Part shown: positions 17,240-25,800 of the stretch, piece by piece
How positions within the stretch are numbered: position 1 is the first letter of the stretch
How the letters are laid out: the number at the start of each line of letters is the position of its first letter
Origin: Streptomyces toxytricini
Lineage (GTDB): Bacteria > Actinomycetota > Actinomycetes > Streptomycetales > Streptomycetaceae
Length of the DNA stretch: 64,000 nucleotides
Assembly (NCBI RefSeq): GCF_014649915.1
Contig: NZ_BMTY01000012.1
Location: forward strand, 68,671-132,670
Direction of reading: 5' to 3'
Made by a program: the position numbers and the translations under genes
The notes under the pieces: model-generated
Seen by the model: the letters and a program-made list of their open reading frames with translations, nothing else
Told to the model about the DNA's origin: nothing
Databases searched by the model: none

Positions 17240-17570
17240 CTGGATCACTCCAGGGTTCGAGCCCACGGAAGGCCCACATCAGGTGGTGCTGCTGCTTCGT
17301 CTGCTTCGTCTTGGATCCGGCACCGGCCGCGGCGGCAAAGCCATAGGCGTGCGCCTGGGCTTCTGCCTTTACTGCCACCGGTGCCTGGGTCGGTCGCTCA
17401 TTCCGCTCGCTCGCGAGCAGCGCGGCGGGCGCGGCCGGCAGGGCGCGGCTGTCGGCGGAAATCGCGGACAGACCGGTACCCGTGAGCGGGAGGAGCGAGG
17501 AGGAGCCGAGCGTGCAGGAAGCGGCGACCGAGCGATCGGTCATTGCGGTGGTGGTGATGAAGCTGGTCAC
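17235..17570 (-). CDS. Leader ORF (uORF) of wblC, 111 codons
   Basis: GTG 17570 follows a near-perfect AGAGGAGG nine bases away, the strongest ribosome site in the leader. The predicted product is 111 residues, rich in Ala, Ser and Thr, without a recognised domain, ending in WAFRGLEPWSDPA. The stop codon lies inside a small hairpin (CCTGATC...GATCAGG) and 25 bases ahead of the attenuator. In whiB7/wblC genes a translated leader ORF is known to control read-through of a terminator, so this is probably a sensor ORF. An independent small protein is the alternative. Confidence 0.6.
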   Translation of the reverse strand: MTSFITTTAMTDRSVAASCTLGSSSLLPLTGTGLSAISADSRALPAAPAALLASERNERPTQAPVAVKAEAQAHAYGFAAAAGAGSKTKQTKQQHHLMWAFRGLEPWSDPA

Positions 17571-17688
17571 TGGTCTCGCCTCCTCTCGGCGTCTCGGGGA
17601 CGGGGGCCCGGGGGCCTGTCCCATGCGTATTCGGATAAGTACAGCACAGAGTCGGAGCTTCTCAGAAGCCACCGTTTCCGTTGCTAAG

Positions 17689-17727
17689 AACCTATGGGGA
17701 TCCGGCAGGCATGTGCAAACTATTTTT
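17689..17727 (-). promoter_or_regulatory. WhiB7-type promoter of wblC
   Basis: Read on the minus strand: AAAAATAGT directly upstream of TTGCAC (-35, 17713-17718), an 18-base spacer, and TAGGTT (-10, 17689-17694). An A/T-rich block abutting the -35 box is the known hallmark of WhiB7/WblC-activated promoters, which include its own. It begins just after the uvrD2 stop. Confidence 0.7.
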
Positions 17728-17738
17728 CCGACGAGTTT

Positions 17739-19931
17739 TCACGCGTCGGCGCCGTCCCCTCCGGCGGGCTCCCTGCCTGCGCAGATGGCGAGGACATCGG
17801 CCCCGTACCGGTCGAGCTTGCGGCCGCCCACTCCGGGGATCACGGCCAGCTCCCCCGCCTCGCCGGGCGCCGCCTCCGCGATCGCCATCAGCGTCTTGTC
17901 GGTGAAGACGCAGTACGCGGGCAGGCCCTGCCGGCCGGCCTGGACGCCCCGCCAGGCGCGCAGCCGCTCGTACAGGCCCTCGTCCATGGCGGACGGGCAG
18001 TCCTCGCAGCGCATCAGCTTCATCTCGCCGGCTTCCGTGAGCGTCCGGCCGCAGACCCGGCACCGGACGGGCCCGCGGCGCGCCCGCCCCCGGGCCGGGC
18101 CGCGCTCGATGCCCGCTCCCCCGCCGCCTCCGGGGCGGGAGGCGCGGGCGCCGGAGCCCGGGCGCAGGCCGTTCAGGAAGCGGCTGGGGCCGCGGGAGGG
18201 GCGGCCGCCCGGGGAGCGCGAGAGGGCCCAGGAGAGGGTCAGGTGGTGGCGCGCGCGGGTGACCCCGACGTAGAGGAGGCGGCGCTCCTCCTCCACCTGC
18301 TCGTCGGTCTTGGCGTAGGTGATCGGCAGCATGCCGTCGGTGAGGCCGACGAGGAAGACGGCGTCCCACTCCAGGCCCTTCGCCGCATGGAGCGAGGCCA
18401 GGGTGACGCCCTGGACGGTCGGCGCGTGCTGGGCGGCCCGCCGCTCCTCCAGTTCCACGCCGAGGTCCGCCAGGGTGGCCCCGGGCCGGGCGCGGGCGAA
18501 GTCCTCGGCGAGGCGGACCAGCGCGGCCAGGGACTCCCACTGCTCGCGGACGGCCCCCGAGCCGGCGGGCGGCTCGGGGCTCCAGCCGGTGGAGCCGAGG
18601 ACGGCGCGGACCTGGGCGCCGAGCTCGACGACGTCGTCGAGGAGGGGGTCGTTGCCCGCGGAGCGGGCGGCTCCGCGCAGCGCGAGCAGCGCCCGCTGCA
18701 CCTCGGCCCGCTCGAAGAACCGCTCGGCGCCGCGCAGCTGGTAGGGGACGCCGGCGTCGGCGAGGGCCTGCTCGTAGACCTCGGACTGGGCGTTGATGCG
18801 GAAGAGGACGGCGATCTCGCCGGCGGGCACGCCGGCGGCGATCAGGTCGCGGATCCGGGCGGCCGTGCCCTCTGCTTCGGCGGGCTCGTCGGCGTACTCG
18901 GCGTAGACCGGGTCGGGGCCGGGCTCGCGCTGGGAGACCAGTTCGAGGCGGTGGTCGGCGGCCCGGCCGCTCGCCTGCGCCAGCAGCCCGTTCGCGAGGT
19001 GGACGACCTGCGGGGTGGAGCGGTAGTCGCGGACCAGCTTGACGACGGTGGCGTGCGGGTAGCGGCGGCGGAAGTCCAGCAGGTGGTCGGGGGTGGCGCC
19101 GGTGAAGGAGTAGATGGTCTGGCTGGCGTCGCCCACGACGCACAGGCTGTCGCGGTCGCCGAGCCACAGCTCCAGCAGCCGCTGCTGCAACGGGCTGACG
19201 TCCTGGTACTCGTCGACGACGAAGTGCTGGTACTGGCTGCGGACCTGCTCCGCGATGTCGTGGCGGTCCTGGAGGATGCCCACGGTCAGCAGCAGCACGT
19301 CCTCGAAGTCGATCAGCACGCGGTCGCGTTTGAGCTGCTCGTACATTCCGTACAGCTGGGCGATCTCGGCCGGGTCGCGGGGGGCCTCTCGGCCCGCCTT
19401 CCGGGCGGCCGCCGGGTAGTCGGCGGGGACCGTCTGGGTGACCTTCGCCCACTCGATCTCGCCGGTCGCGTCGCGCAGCTCGCCGCGGTCGAGGCGGAGG
19501 CCGCAGCGGGCGCCGGCCTCGGCGACGAGCTGCACCTTCCGCTCGACGAGGCGGGGCAGCTCCCCGCCGATCGCGCGGGGCCAGAAGTACTGGAGCTGGC
19601 GCAGGGCGGCCGAGTGGAAGGTCCGCGCCTGGACCCCGCCCGCGCCGAGGCTCCGCAGCCGGCCGCGCATCTCGCCGGCCGCCCGGTTGGTGAAGGTGAC
19701 GGCCAGCACACTGGCCGGGGCGAGCTGCCCGGACCGGACGCCGTAGGCGATGCGGTGGGTGATCGCCCGGGTCTTGCCGGTGCCGGCTCCGGCCAGCACG
19801 CACACCGGTCCGCGCAGGGTCGTGGCGACCTCGCGCTGCTCCGGGTCCAGGCCCTGGAGCACCGCGTCGGCCGGGCCGTCGGGCCCCCCGGCGGCGGAGG
19901 GGAAGGACGGGAAGGGCGTTGCTGCTGTCAC
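17739..19931 (-). CDS. uvrD2: ATP-dependent DNA helicase UvrD2
   Basis: 730 residues, superfamily 1A 3'-5' helicase. Walker A is AGAGTGKT near residue 48, motif II VDEYQDVS, and motif IV-VI segments such as VGVTRARHHLTLSW. The C-terminus has a four-cysteine motif (CRVC, CEDC) followed by an HRDC domain, the layout of mycobacterial UvrD2. It probably acts in DNA repair and replication-fork maintenance. ATG 19931; divergent from mycoredoxin. Its stop abuts the wblC promoter. Confidence 0.93.
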   Translation of the reverse strand: MTAATPFPSFPSAAGGPDGPADAVLQGLDPEQREVATTLRGPVCVLAGAGTGKTRAITHRIAYGVRSGQLAPASVLAVTFTNRAAGEMRGRLRSLGAGGVQARTFHSAALRQLQYFWPRAIGGELPRLVERKVQLVAEAGARCGLRLDRGELRDATGEIEWAKVTQTVPADYPAAARKAGREAPRDPAEIAQLYGMYEQLKRDRVLIDFEDVLLLTVGILQDRHDIAEQVRSQYQHFVVDEYQDVSPLQQRLLELWLGDRDSLCVVGDASQTIYSFTGATPDHLLDFRRRYPHATVVKLVRDYRSTPQVVHLANGLLAQASGRAADHRLELVSQREPGPDPVYAEYADEPAEAEGTAARIRDLIAAGVPAGEIAVLFRINAQSEVYEQALADAGVPYQLRGAERFFERAEVQRALLALRGAARSAGNDPLLDDVVELGAQVRAVLGSTGWSPEPPAGSGAVREQWESLAALVRLAEDFARARPGATLADLGVELEERRAAQHAPTVQGVTLASLHAAKGLEWDAVFLVGLTDGMLPITYAKTDEQVEEERRLLYVGVTRARHHLTLSWALSRSPGGRPSRGPSRFLNGLRPGSGARASRPGGGGGAGIERGPARGRARRGPVRCRVCGRTLTEAGEMKLMRCEDCPSAMDEGLYERLRAWRGVQAGRQGLPAYCVFTDKTLMAIAEAAPGEAGELAVIPGVGGRKLDRYGADVLAICAGREPAGGDGADA

Positions 19932-20027
19932 CCCGCCATGCTGCCAGGTCCGCGGGGGCGGGCGGGACGCCCGTCCACAGGGGGGCCGCCGCGGTCGTAC
20001 TTGACGTACCGGGCTCCCCGCGGGTGC

Positions 20028-20054
20028 GGGAATGGCTCCGCGGTCCCGTACGTT
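20028..20054 (+). promoter_or_regulatory. Sigma-R-type promoter of mycoredoxin
   Basis: GGGAAT (20028-20033), 18 bases, GTT (20052-20054): an exact match to the Streptomyces sigma-R (thiol-oxidative stress) consensus GGAAT-N18-GTT. It is 48 bases ahead of the mrx1 start. A 10-bp palindrome CGAGTACTCG follows at 20055-20064. Confidence 0.75.
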
Positions 20055-20101
20055 CGAGTACTCGGACCACCCCAGGCCCCCACCCCACGAAGGAGCGCAG
20101 C

Positions 20102-20362
20102 ATGCAGGACACGGGTTCCGTGACGATGTACAGCACGACCTGGTGCGGCTACTGCCGCCGGCTGAAGAGCCAGCTGGACCGGGAAGGCATCGCCTACAAC
20201 GAGATCAACATCGAGCTGGACCCGGAGTCCGCGGCGTTCGTCGAGAAGGCGAACGGCGGGAACCAGACCGTCCCGACCGTGCTCGTCGTCTCGCCCGCCG
20301 GCACCGAGTCGGTCATGACGAACCCGAGCCTGGCCCAGGTGCAGCAGGCGCTCGCCGTCTGA
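20102..20362 (+). CDS. mrx1: Mycoredoxin (glutaredoxin-like, mycothiol-dependent)
   Basis: 86 residues, thioredoxin fold. Active site CGYC in TTWCGYCRRLK (Cys near residue 15 and 18), cis-Pro in TVPTVLVV, and the GGNQTVP motif typical of Mrx1. It reduces mycothiol mixed disulfides on proteins. ATG 20102 follows AAGGAGCGCAG. Transcribed from a sigma-R-type promoter and followed by a terminator, so probably a single-gene unit. Confidence 0.94.
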   Translation: MQDTGSVTMYSTTWCGYCRRLKSQLDREGIAYNEINIELDPESAAFVEKANGGNQTVPTVLVVSPAGTESVMTNPSLAQVQQALAV

Positions 20363-20390
20363 CCGGCCCCGTCCGCGGACGGAGCTGCGG

Positions 20391-20417
20391 AAGGCCCCCG
20401 CCGCCGGCGGGGGCCTT
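20391..20417. terminator. Terminator between mrx1 and nudC
   Basis: An 11-bp perfect stem AAGGCCCCCGC / GCGGGGGCCTT with a five-base loop between convergent genes. The flanking bases (AA/TT) give it some bidirectional U-tract character. Confidence 0.8.
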
Positions 20418-20441
20418 CGCGCGTCCGCAGGCGGACGGCGG

Positions 20442-21380
20442 CTACGCGCTGTGCGCCAAGGGCCGCGGCAGCGGCTTGCCGTACCAGCGCTCGACCAGCC
20501 GGGCCGCGATGGAGATCCCCGACGGGGGCAGCACCTCACCCGACTCGATGGCCTGCCGCAGGTCCTCCCGGGAGAACCAGCGGGCCTCCTCGATCTCCTC
20601 GCCGTCGACGGCTATCTCGGAGGAGGCGGCGCGGGCGGTGAAGCCCAGCATCAGGCTGTACGGGAACGGCCAGGGCTGGCTGGCGACGTACTCGACCTCC
20701 CCGACCCGGACGCCCGCCTCCTCCCAGACCTCCCGGACCACCGACTGCTCGATCGACTCGCCTGGCTCCACGAACCCGGCCAGCGTCGAGAAGCGCCCCT
20801 CCGGCCAGTGGACCTGCCGGCCCAGCAGCGCCCGGTCCTGCTCGTCGGTGACCAGCATGATCACCGCGGGGTCGGTGCGGGGGTAGTGCTCGGCGCCGCA
20901 GCCGGGGCAGCGGCGGATGTGCCCGGCGGCCGCGACGACGGTGCGCTCGCCGCAGCGGGAGCAGAAGCGGTGCATCCGCTGCCAGTTCTCCAGGGCGACG
21001 GCGTGGACCATCAGGCTCGCGTCACGCGGCGACAGCAGCATCCCGGCCTCGCGCAGGCCGGCCGGGCGGGCCGACTGGTCCATGCGGCCGGGCAGGGAGT
21101 CCTTCTGGAGCGCGAAGTACCGTACGCCGTCGTCGTCGGTGCCCAGGAAGTAGCGGTGCGTCTCGGTGAGCGGTGCCTCGAAGGCCGGGGTCATGACGAT
21201 GCCGGTGCCCCCGTCGGGGGTGTCGTCGATCAGGACCTGGCCGCCGGAGACCACGAAGACCCGCGTCGTCGGGTGGCTCCAGGCGGCGGCGAGCCAGGCC
21301 TCGTCGAGGCGGTGGTGCGCGGCGCGGTCGATGCCGCCGGGCTCGGCGAGCGTGATCGGGTGCTCGGTGTGGGTGCTCAC
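20442..21380 (-). CDS. nudC: NAD(+) diphosphatase NudC
   Basis: 312 residues. It has a four-cysteine zinc site (CSRC, CPGC near residues 135-155), a full Nudix box GFVEPGESIEQSVVREVWEE, and the downstream SQPWPFPYS motif diagnostic of NADH pyrophosphatases. It cleaves NAD(H) to NMN(H) and AMP and can remove NAD caps from RNA. GTG 21380 begins MSTHTEH. 98 bases separate it from the upstream M20 dipeptidase gene on the same strand. Confidence 0.95.
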   Translation of the reverse strand: MSTHTEHPITLAEPGGIDRAAHHRLDEAWLAAAWSHPTTRVFVVSGGQVLIDDTPDGGTGIVMTPAFEAPLTETHRYFLGTDDDGVRYFALQKDSLPGRMDQSARPAGLREAGMLLSPRDASLMVHAVALENWQRMHRFCSRCGERTVVAAAGHIRRCPGCGAEHYPRTDPAVIMLVTDEQDRALLGRQVHWPEGRFSTLAGFVEPGESIEQSVVREVWEEAGVRVGEVEYVASQPWPFPYSLMLGFTARAASSEIAVDGEEIEEARWFSREDLRQAIESGEVLPPSGISIAARLVERWYGKPLPRPLAHSA

Positions 21381-21478
21381 AGGTGCTTCCAATTCCCCCG
21401 GGGCGTGGTCGGGCAGGCTGGGTGACGCGTGACTCGTGCGGCTCTTGGTGCGCGGCGCGGGCGGGCGGGCGCGCCGGT

Positions 21479-22885
21479 CTAGGCGGTGGGCCTCCAGTGG
21501 GCGGCGAGGTCGGTCCACAGGTGGGCGGCGGCCTCGACGCCCTTGAGGAGCAGGTCGAGCTCGACCTTCTCGTTCGGGGCGTGCCAGCCGTCCGACGGCA
21601 CGGAGATGCCGAGGAACAGCACGGGCGCGTCCAGGACGTCCTGGAGGTCGGCGGCGGGACCGGAGCCGCCCTCGCGGGTGAAGCGGACCTTCTCGCCGAA
21701 GGCGCGCTCCATGGCGCGGACGACGGAGCGCAGCGCCGGGTGGTCCAGCGGGGTCAGGCAGGGCCGGGTCGGGGCGCCGAAGACGAGGGAGTGGCGGATG
21801 CCGTCGGGGACGCGGGCCGCGACCCAGTCCCGCACGGCGGCCTCGATCTCGTACGGGTCCTGCCCGGACACCAGGCGGAACGACAGCTTCAGGTGGGCGG
21901 AGGCGGGGACGATGGTCTTGCCGCCGGGGCCCTGGTAGCCGCCGCCGATGCCGTTGACCTCGGCGGTGGGGCGGGCCCAGACGCGCTCCAGCGTCGAGTA
22001 GCCCTTCTCGCCGGCCGCGGCGTGCGACTTGGCGGTGCGCAGCCACTCGTCCTCGTCGAACGGCAGCTCGGCGATCAGGCGCCGCTCCTCGTCCGTCAGC
22101 TCGGCGACGTTGTCGTAGAAGCCGGGGATGGCGACCTTCTCGTCGGCGTCGTGCAGCGCGGCGACGAGGCGGGCGGCGACGGTGGCCGGGTTGGGCACGG
22201 CCCCGCCGAAGGCCCCGGAGTGGATGTCCTGGTCGGGGCCGTGCAGGTCGATCTCGCAGTCGGCGACGCCGCGCATGCCGGTGCAGACGGTCGGGGTCGT
22301 CTCGGACCACATGCCGGTGTCGGAGACGATGACGACGTCCGCGGCGAGCCGGGCGGCCTCGCGCTCGACGAGGGCGCGGAAGTGCGCCGAGCCGGACTCC
22401 TCCTCGCCCTCGACCAGCAGCTTCAGGTGGACGGCGGGGGCGTCGGCGCCGGTCGCGGCGAGGTGCGCGCGGACGCCGAGGGTGTGGAAGAACACCTGGC
22501 CCTTGTCGTCGGCGGCGCCCCGGGCGTACATGCGGCCGTCCTTGACGACGGGCTCGAACGGCTCGGTGTGCCAGCCGTCGGCGAGCTCCGCGGGCTGCAC
22601 GTCGTGGTGGCCGTAGACCAGCACGGTGGGCGCGCCGGGGTCGTCGCTGGGCCATTCGGCGAACACGGCGGGCGCGCCGGGGGTCTCCCACACCTCGGCG
22701 ACGGGGAAGCCGGTCTTGGCGAGGTGGGCGGCTAGCCACTCGGCGCTGCGTCGTACGTCGTCCGCGTGCTCCGGCTGGGCGGAGACCGACGGGATGCGCA
22801 GCCACTCGGCGAGGTCGTCGAGGAAGGCGTCGCGGTGCGTGTCGATGTACGTGCGGACGACGTTGTCCGCCGGGGTTTCGCTCAT
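21479..22885 (-). CDS. M20-family dipeptidase
   Basis: 468-residue zinc metallopeptidase of the M20/CNDP dipeptidase type. Zinc ligands and catalytic residues are visible: YGHHDVQPA near residue 92, AADDKG near 124, EGEEESGS near 160, and HSGAFGG near 222. It hydrolyses dipeptides in the cytoplasm; the exact substrate is unknown. ATG 22885. Only ten bases after the AdnB stop on the same strand, so it is probably the last-but-one gene of the adnA-adnB-dipeptidase-nudC run. Confidence 0.93.
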   Translation of the reverse strand: MSETPADNVVRTYIDTHRDAFLDDLAEWLRIPSVSAQPEHADDVRRSAEWLAAHLAKTGFPVAEVWETPGAPAVFAEWPSDDPGAPTVLVYGHHDVQPAELADGWHTEPFEPVVKDGRMYARGAADDKGQVFFHTLGVRAHLAATGADAPAVHLKLLVEGEEESGSAHFRALVEREAARLAADVVIVSDTGMWSETTPTVCTGMRGVADCEIDLHGPDQDIHSGAFGGAVPNPATVAARLVAALHDADEKVAIPGFYDNVAELTDEERRLIAELPFDEDEWLRTAKSHAAAGEKGYSTLERVWARPTAEVNGIGGGYQGPGGKTIVPASAHLKLSFRLVSGQDPYEIEAAVRDWVAARVPDGIRHSLVFGAPTRPCLTPLDHPALRSVVRAMERAFGEKVRFTREGGSGPAADLQDVLDAPVLFLGISVPSDGWHAPNEKVELDLLLKGVEAAAHLWTDLAAHWRPTA

Positions 22886-22895
22886 GCCCACGAGC

Positions 22896-25800
22896 CTATC
22901 CGGCCGTCCGGCGGCCGCCGCCCGGGCCCGTTTTGCCTTGGAGGATCCGCTCAAGGCGGGCCCGGCCGGGCAGGTTGCGCGGCCGGACCACGCGGCCGCT
23001 GCGGACGTGCAGGAACGCGGCGGACACCCGGCGCAGCGGCGTACCGGTGGTTTCGGCCCAGGCCAGGCGGTATACGGCGAGCTGGAGGGGGTCCGCGTCG
23101 GTGCCGCGGCCGGTCTTCCAGTCGACGATCTCGTACGCGTACGGGGACCCGGCGGGGGCGCGGTAGACGGCGTCGATCCGGCCGCGGACGACCCGCCCGG
23201 CGAGGGTGACCTGGACGGGGACCTCCAGGCGGTGCGGGACGCGCTCGGCATACGGGCTGTGCTCGAAGGCCTCCTTGAGGGCGGCGAGGTCGGCCTCGTC
23301 GGCGACCTCCTGGTCCGAGCCGGGGAGGTCGGCCGCGGGGTCGAGGACGTCGAGGAACGGCAGCGGGAGCTCGGTGAAGCGGGACTCCACCCAGGCGTGG
23401 AAGCGGGTGCCCTGGCGGGCGGCGGGCTGCGGCGGCCGGGGCATGGGGCGGGCCAGGTCGCGGGCGAAGCCCTGCTCGTCGGCGGCGAGGCGGAGCAGCT
23501 GGCTCGCGGAGAGCGAGGCCGGCAGCTCGACGTCGCGGACGGCGGCCCGCGACCGGCGCAGCTCGCCCTCCAGGGCGTCGAGGTCCCGGTCCCAGGAGGC
23601 AACGGCCCGCGCCTCCTCGGGACTGAGCCCGGCCTCCGCGTGCACGGGCCCCCCGCCGGAGCCGCCGCGCCGGGCCGCGGGCACGCCGGGCCCCCGGCGC
23701 CCGGAAGCCTGCGAACCCCTGCCGGGGCCGGCCCACGGGCCGCCGGCCGGCTCGCCGGCCTCTGCCGCTCCGGGCGCGGCGCCCGTTGCCGGAACGGCCG
23801 TTCCGGCCCACTCCTCGGGCCACGGGCCGTCCACCGACCCGTCGGCCGCAACGGCCCCCGCCCCGGACGGGAGGGCAGGCTGCGCCTCGGGCACGGCCAG
23901 GCCGTGGCCGGCCTCCGGCCGTGCGTCGGCGGCCGGGGCGGCGGCCCAGCCCTCGGGCCACAGGTCGTCCGCCGGAGCGGCAGGGTGCACGACGGGCGCG
24001 GACCCGGTCGGCACGGCCTGCGCCGCGGGCACGGCCAGGCCGTGGCCGGCCTCCGGCCGTGCGTCGGCGGTCGGGGCGGCGGCCCAGTCCTCGGGCCACA
24101 GGTCGTCCGCCGGAGCGGCAGGGTGCACGACGGGCGCGGACCCGGTCGGGACGGCCTGCGCCTCGGGCACGGCCAGGCCGTGGCCGGCCTCCGGCCGTGC
24201 GTCGGCGGCCGGGACGGCGGCCCAGTCCTCGGGCCACAGGTCGTCCGCCGGAGCGGCGCCCGGGGGTGCGGGCAGGCCGGGTTCCGGCCGTGCGTCGGCG
24301 GCCGGGGCGTCGGGCCGGTCCTCGGACCAGAGGTCGGTCGGCTCGCCCGCCGGTTCGGTGGGCCACAGGTCCGGTTCCGGTTCCGGGGCGTGGGTGCGGG
24401 TGGCGGTCGACAGGTGGGATTCCACCAGGGCCGCGGCCCTGCGCCGCATCTCGAGGGACTTCCGGTCCAGCGGCAGCGGCCAGGCGTGTTCCGCCTCCTT
24501 CGCCGCCGTCAGCGACGGGTTCTCCTCCTCCGGTTCCGGTTCGGCGGCCCACGCCTCGATCTCGCCGTGGCCCGCGGCGCAGTGCGCGTACAGGGCCTCC
24601 AGGAACGGCGACGGCCCCCGCGGCTTCTTCTGCGACGGCCCCCACCAGTGCCCCGACGCGAGCAGCAGGGAGCGCGGGCGGGTGAAGGTGACGTAGCCGA
24701 GGCGGAGCTCCTCGACCGCCTTGTGCTCCTTCAGCGCCGCCTTGAACGTCTTCAGGCCCGCCGAGGTCCACTCGGGGTCCCCCGGCAGGGTGGCCGCGTC
24801 GCCGCGCAGCGCGTAGGGCAGGACCTTCGCGTACGAGGTCCACGCCTCCGGCGGCTTCTGCTTGGGGAAGGAGCCCGCGCACAGGTCGGGTACGACGACG
24901 ACGTCCCACTCCAGCCCCTTGGACTTGTGGGCGGTGAGCACCTTGACCGTGTTCTCCCCGCCGGGCAGGGCGTGGTCGAGGCCCTTCTCGTACTGGACGG
25001 CGGTCCGCAGGAACCCGAGGAACGCCAGCAGGGAGGCCTCGCCGTCGAGGGAGGCGAAGCCGGCCGCGACGTCGAGGAACGACGACAGGGTTTCGCGGCG
25101 GCGCGCGGCCAGGGCGTGCGGGGACGCGGACAGCTCGACGTCGAGGCCGGTCGCGGCGAGCACCCGGTGCAGGACGTCCATCAGCGGGTCGGCGAGGGAG
25201 CGCCGCAGGTCGCGCAGTTCCTGCGCCAGGTGGGCGAAGCGGACGCGGGCGTCCGCGGAGAACGGCAGCCCGTCGTCCCCGGCGGATCCGCCGGAGCCGC
25301 CCTGGCCGTCGAGGAACGTGTCGAGGGCGTCGGCCAGCGACACGACCTCGGCCGGGTCCACCCCCTCCACGGCGGCGGCGAGCCGCCCCTCCGGGTCCTC
25401 CTCGCCGCGCGCCCCGCCGACGAGCAGCCGGGCGCGCCGGCCCAGCAGCGCCAGGTCGCGGGCGCCGATGCGCCAGCGCGGGCCGATCAGCAGCCGGACG
25501 AGGGAGGCGTTGGCGCCCGGGTCCTGGAGCACCTCGCAGACGGCGATCAGGTCGGCGACCTCGGGCAGGTGCAGCAGCCCGGACAGGCCGACGACCTCGA
25601 CGGGCACCTCGCGGGCCGCGAGCGCGGCCTGGATCTGCGCGAAGTCCGCGGCGGACCGGCACAGCACGGCGATGTCCCGCGGCTCGGTGCCGGTGCGGAC
25701 CAGGTGGGCGACGGAGTCGCCGAGCCAGTCGAGCTCCTCGGCGTGCGTGGTGTGCAGCGCGCACCGCACGGACCCGGCCTGCTCCTCCCCCGGCGCGGGC

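Noticed and set aside
17251..17264. GGGTTCGAGCCC resembling a tRNA T-arm in the wblC leader
   Set aside because: No matching acceptor, D-arm or anticodon arm on either strand.
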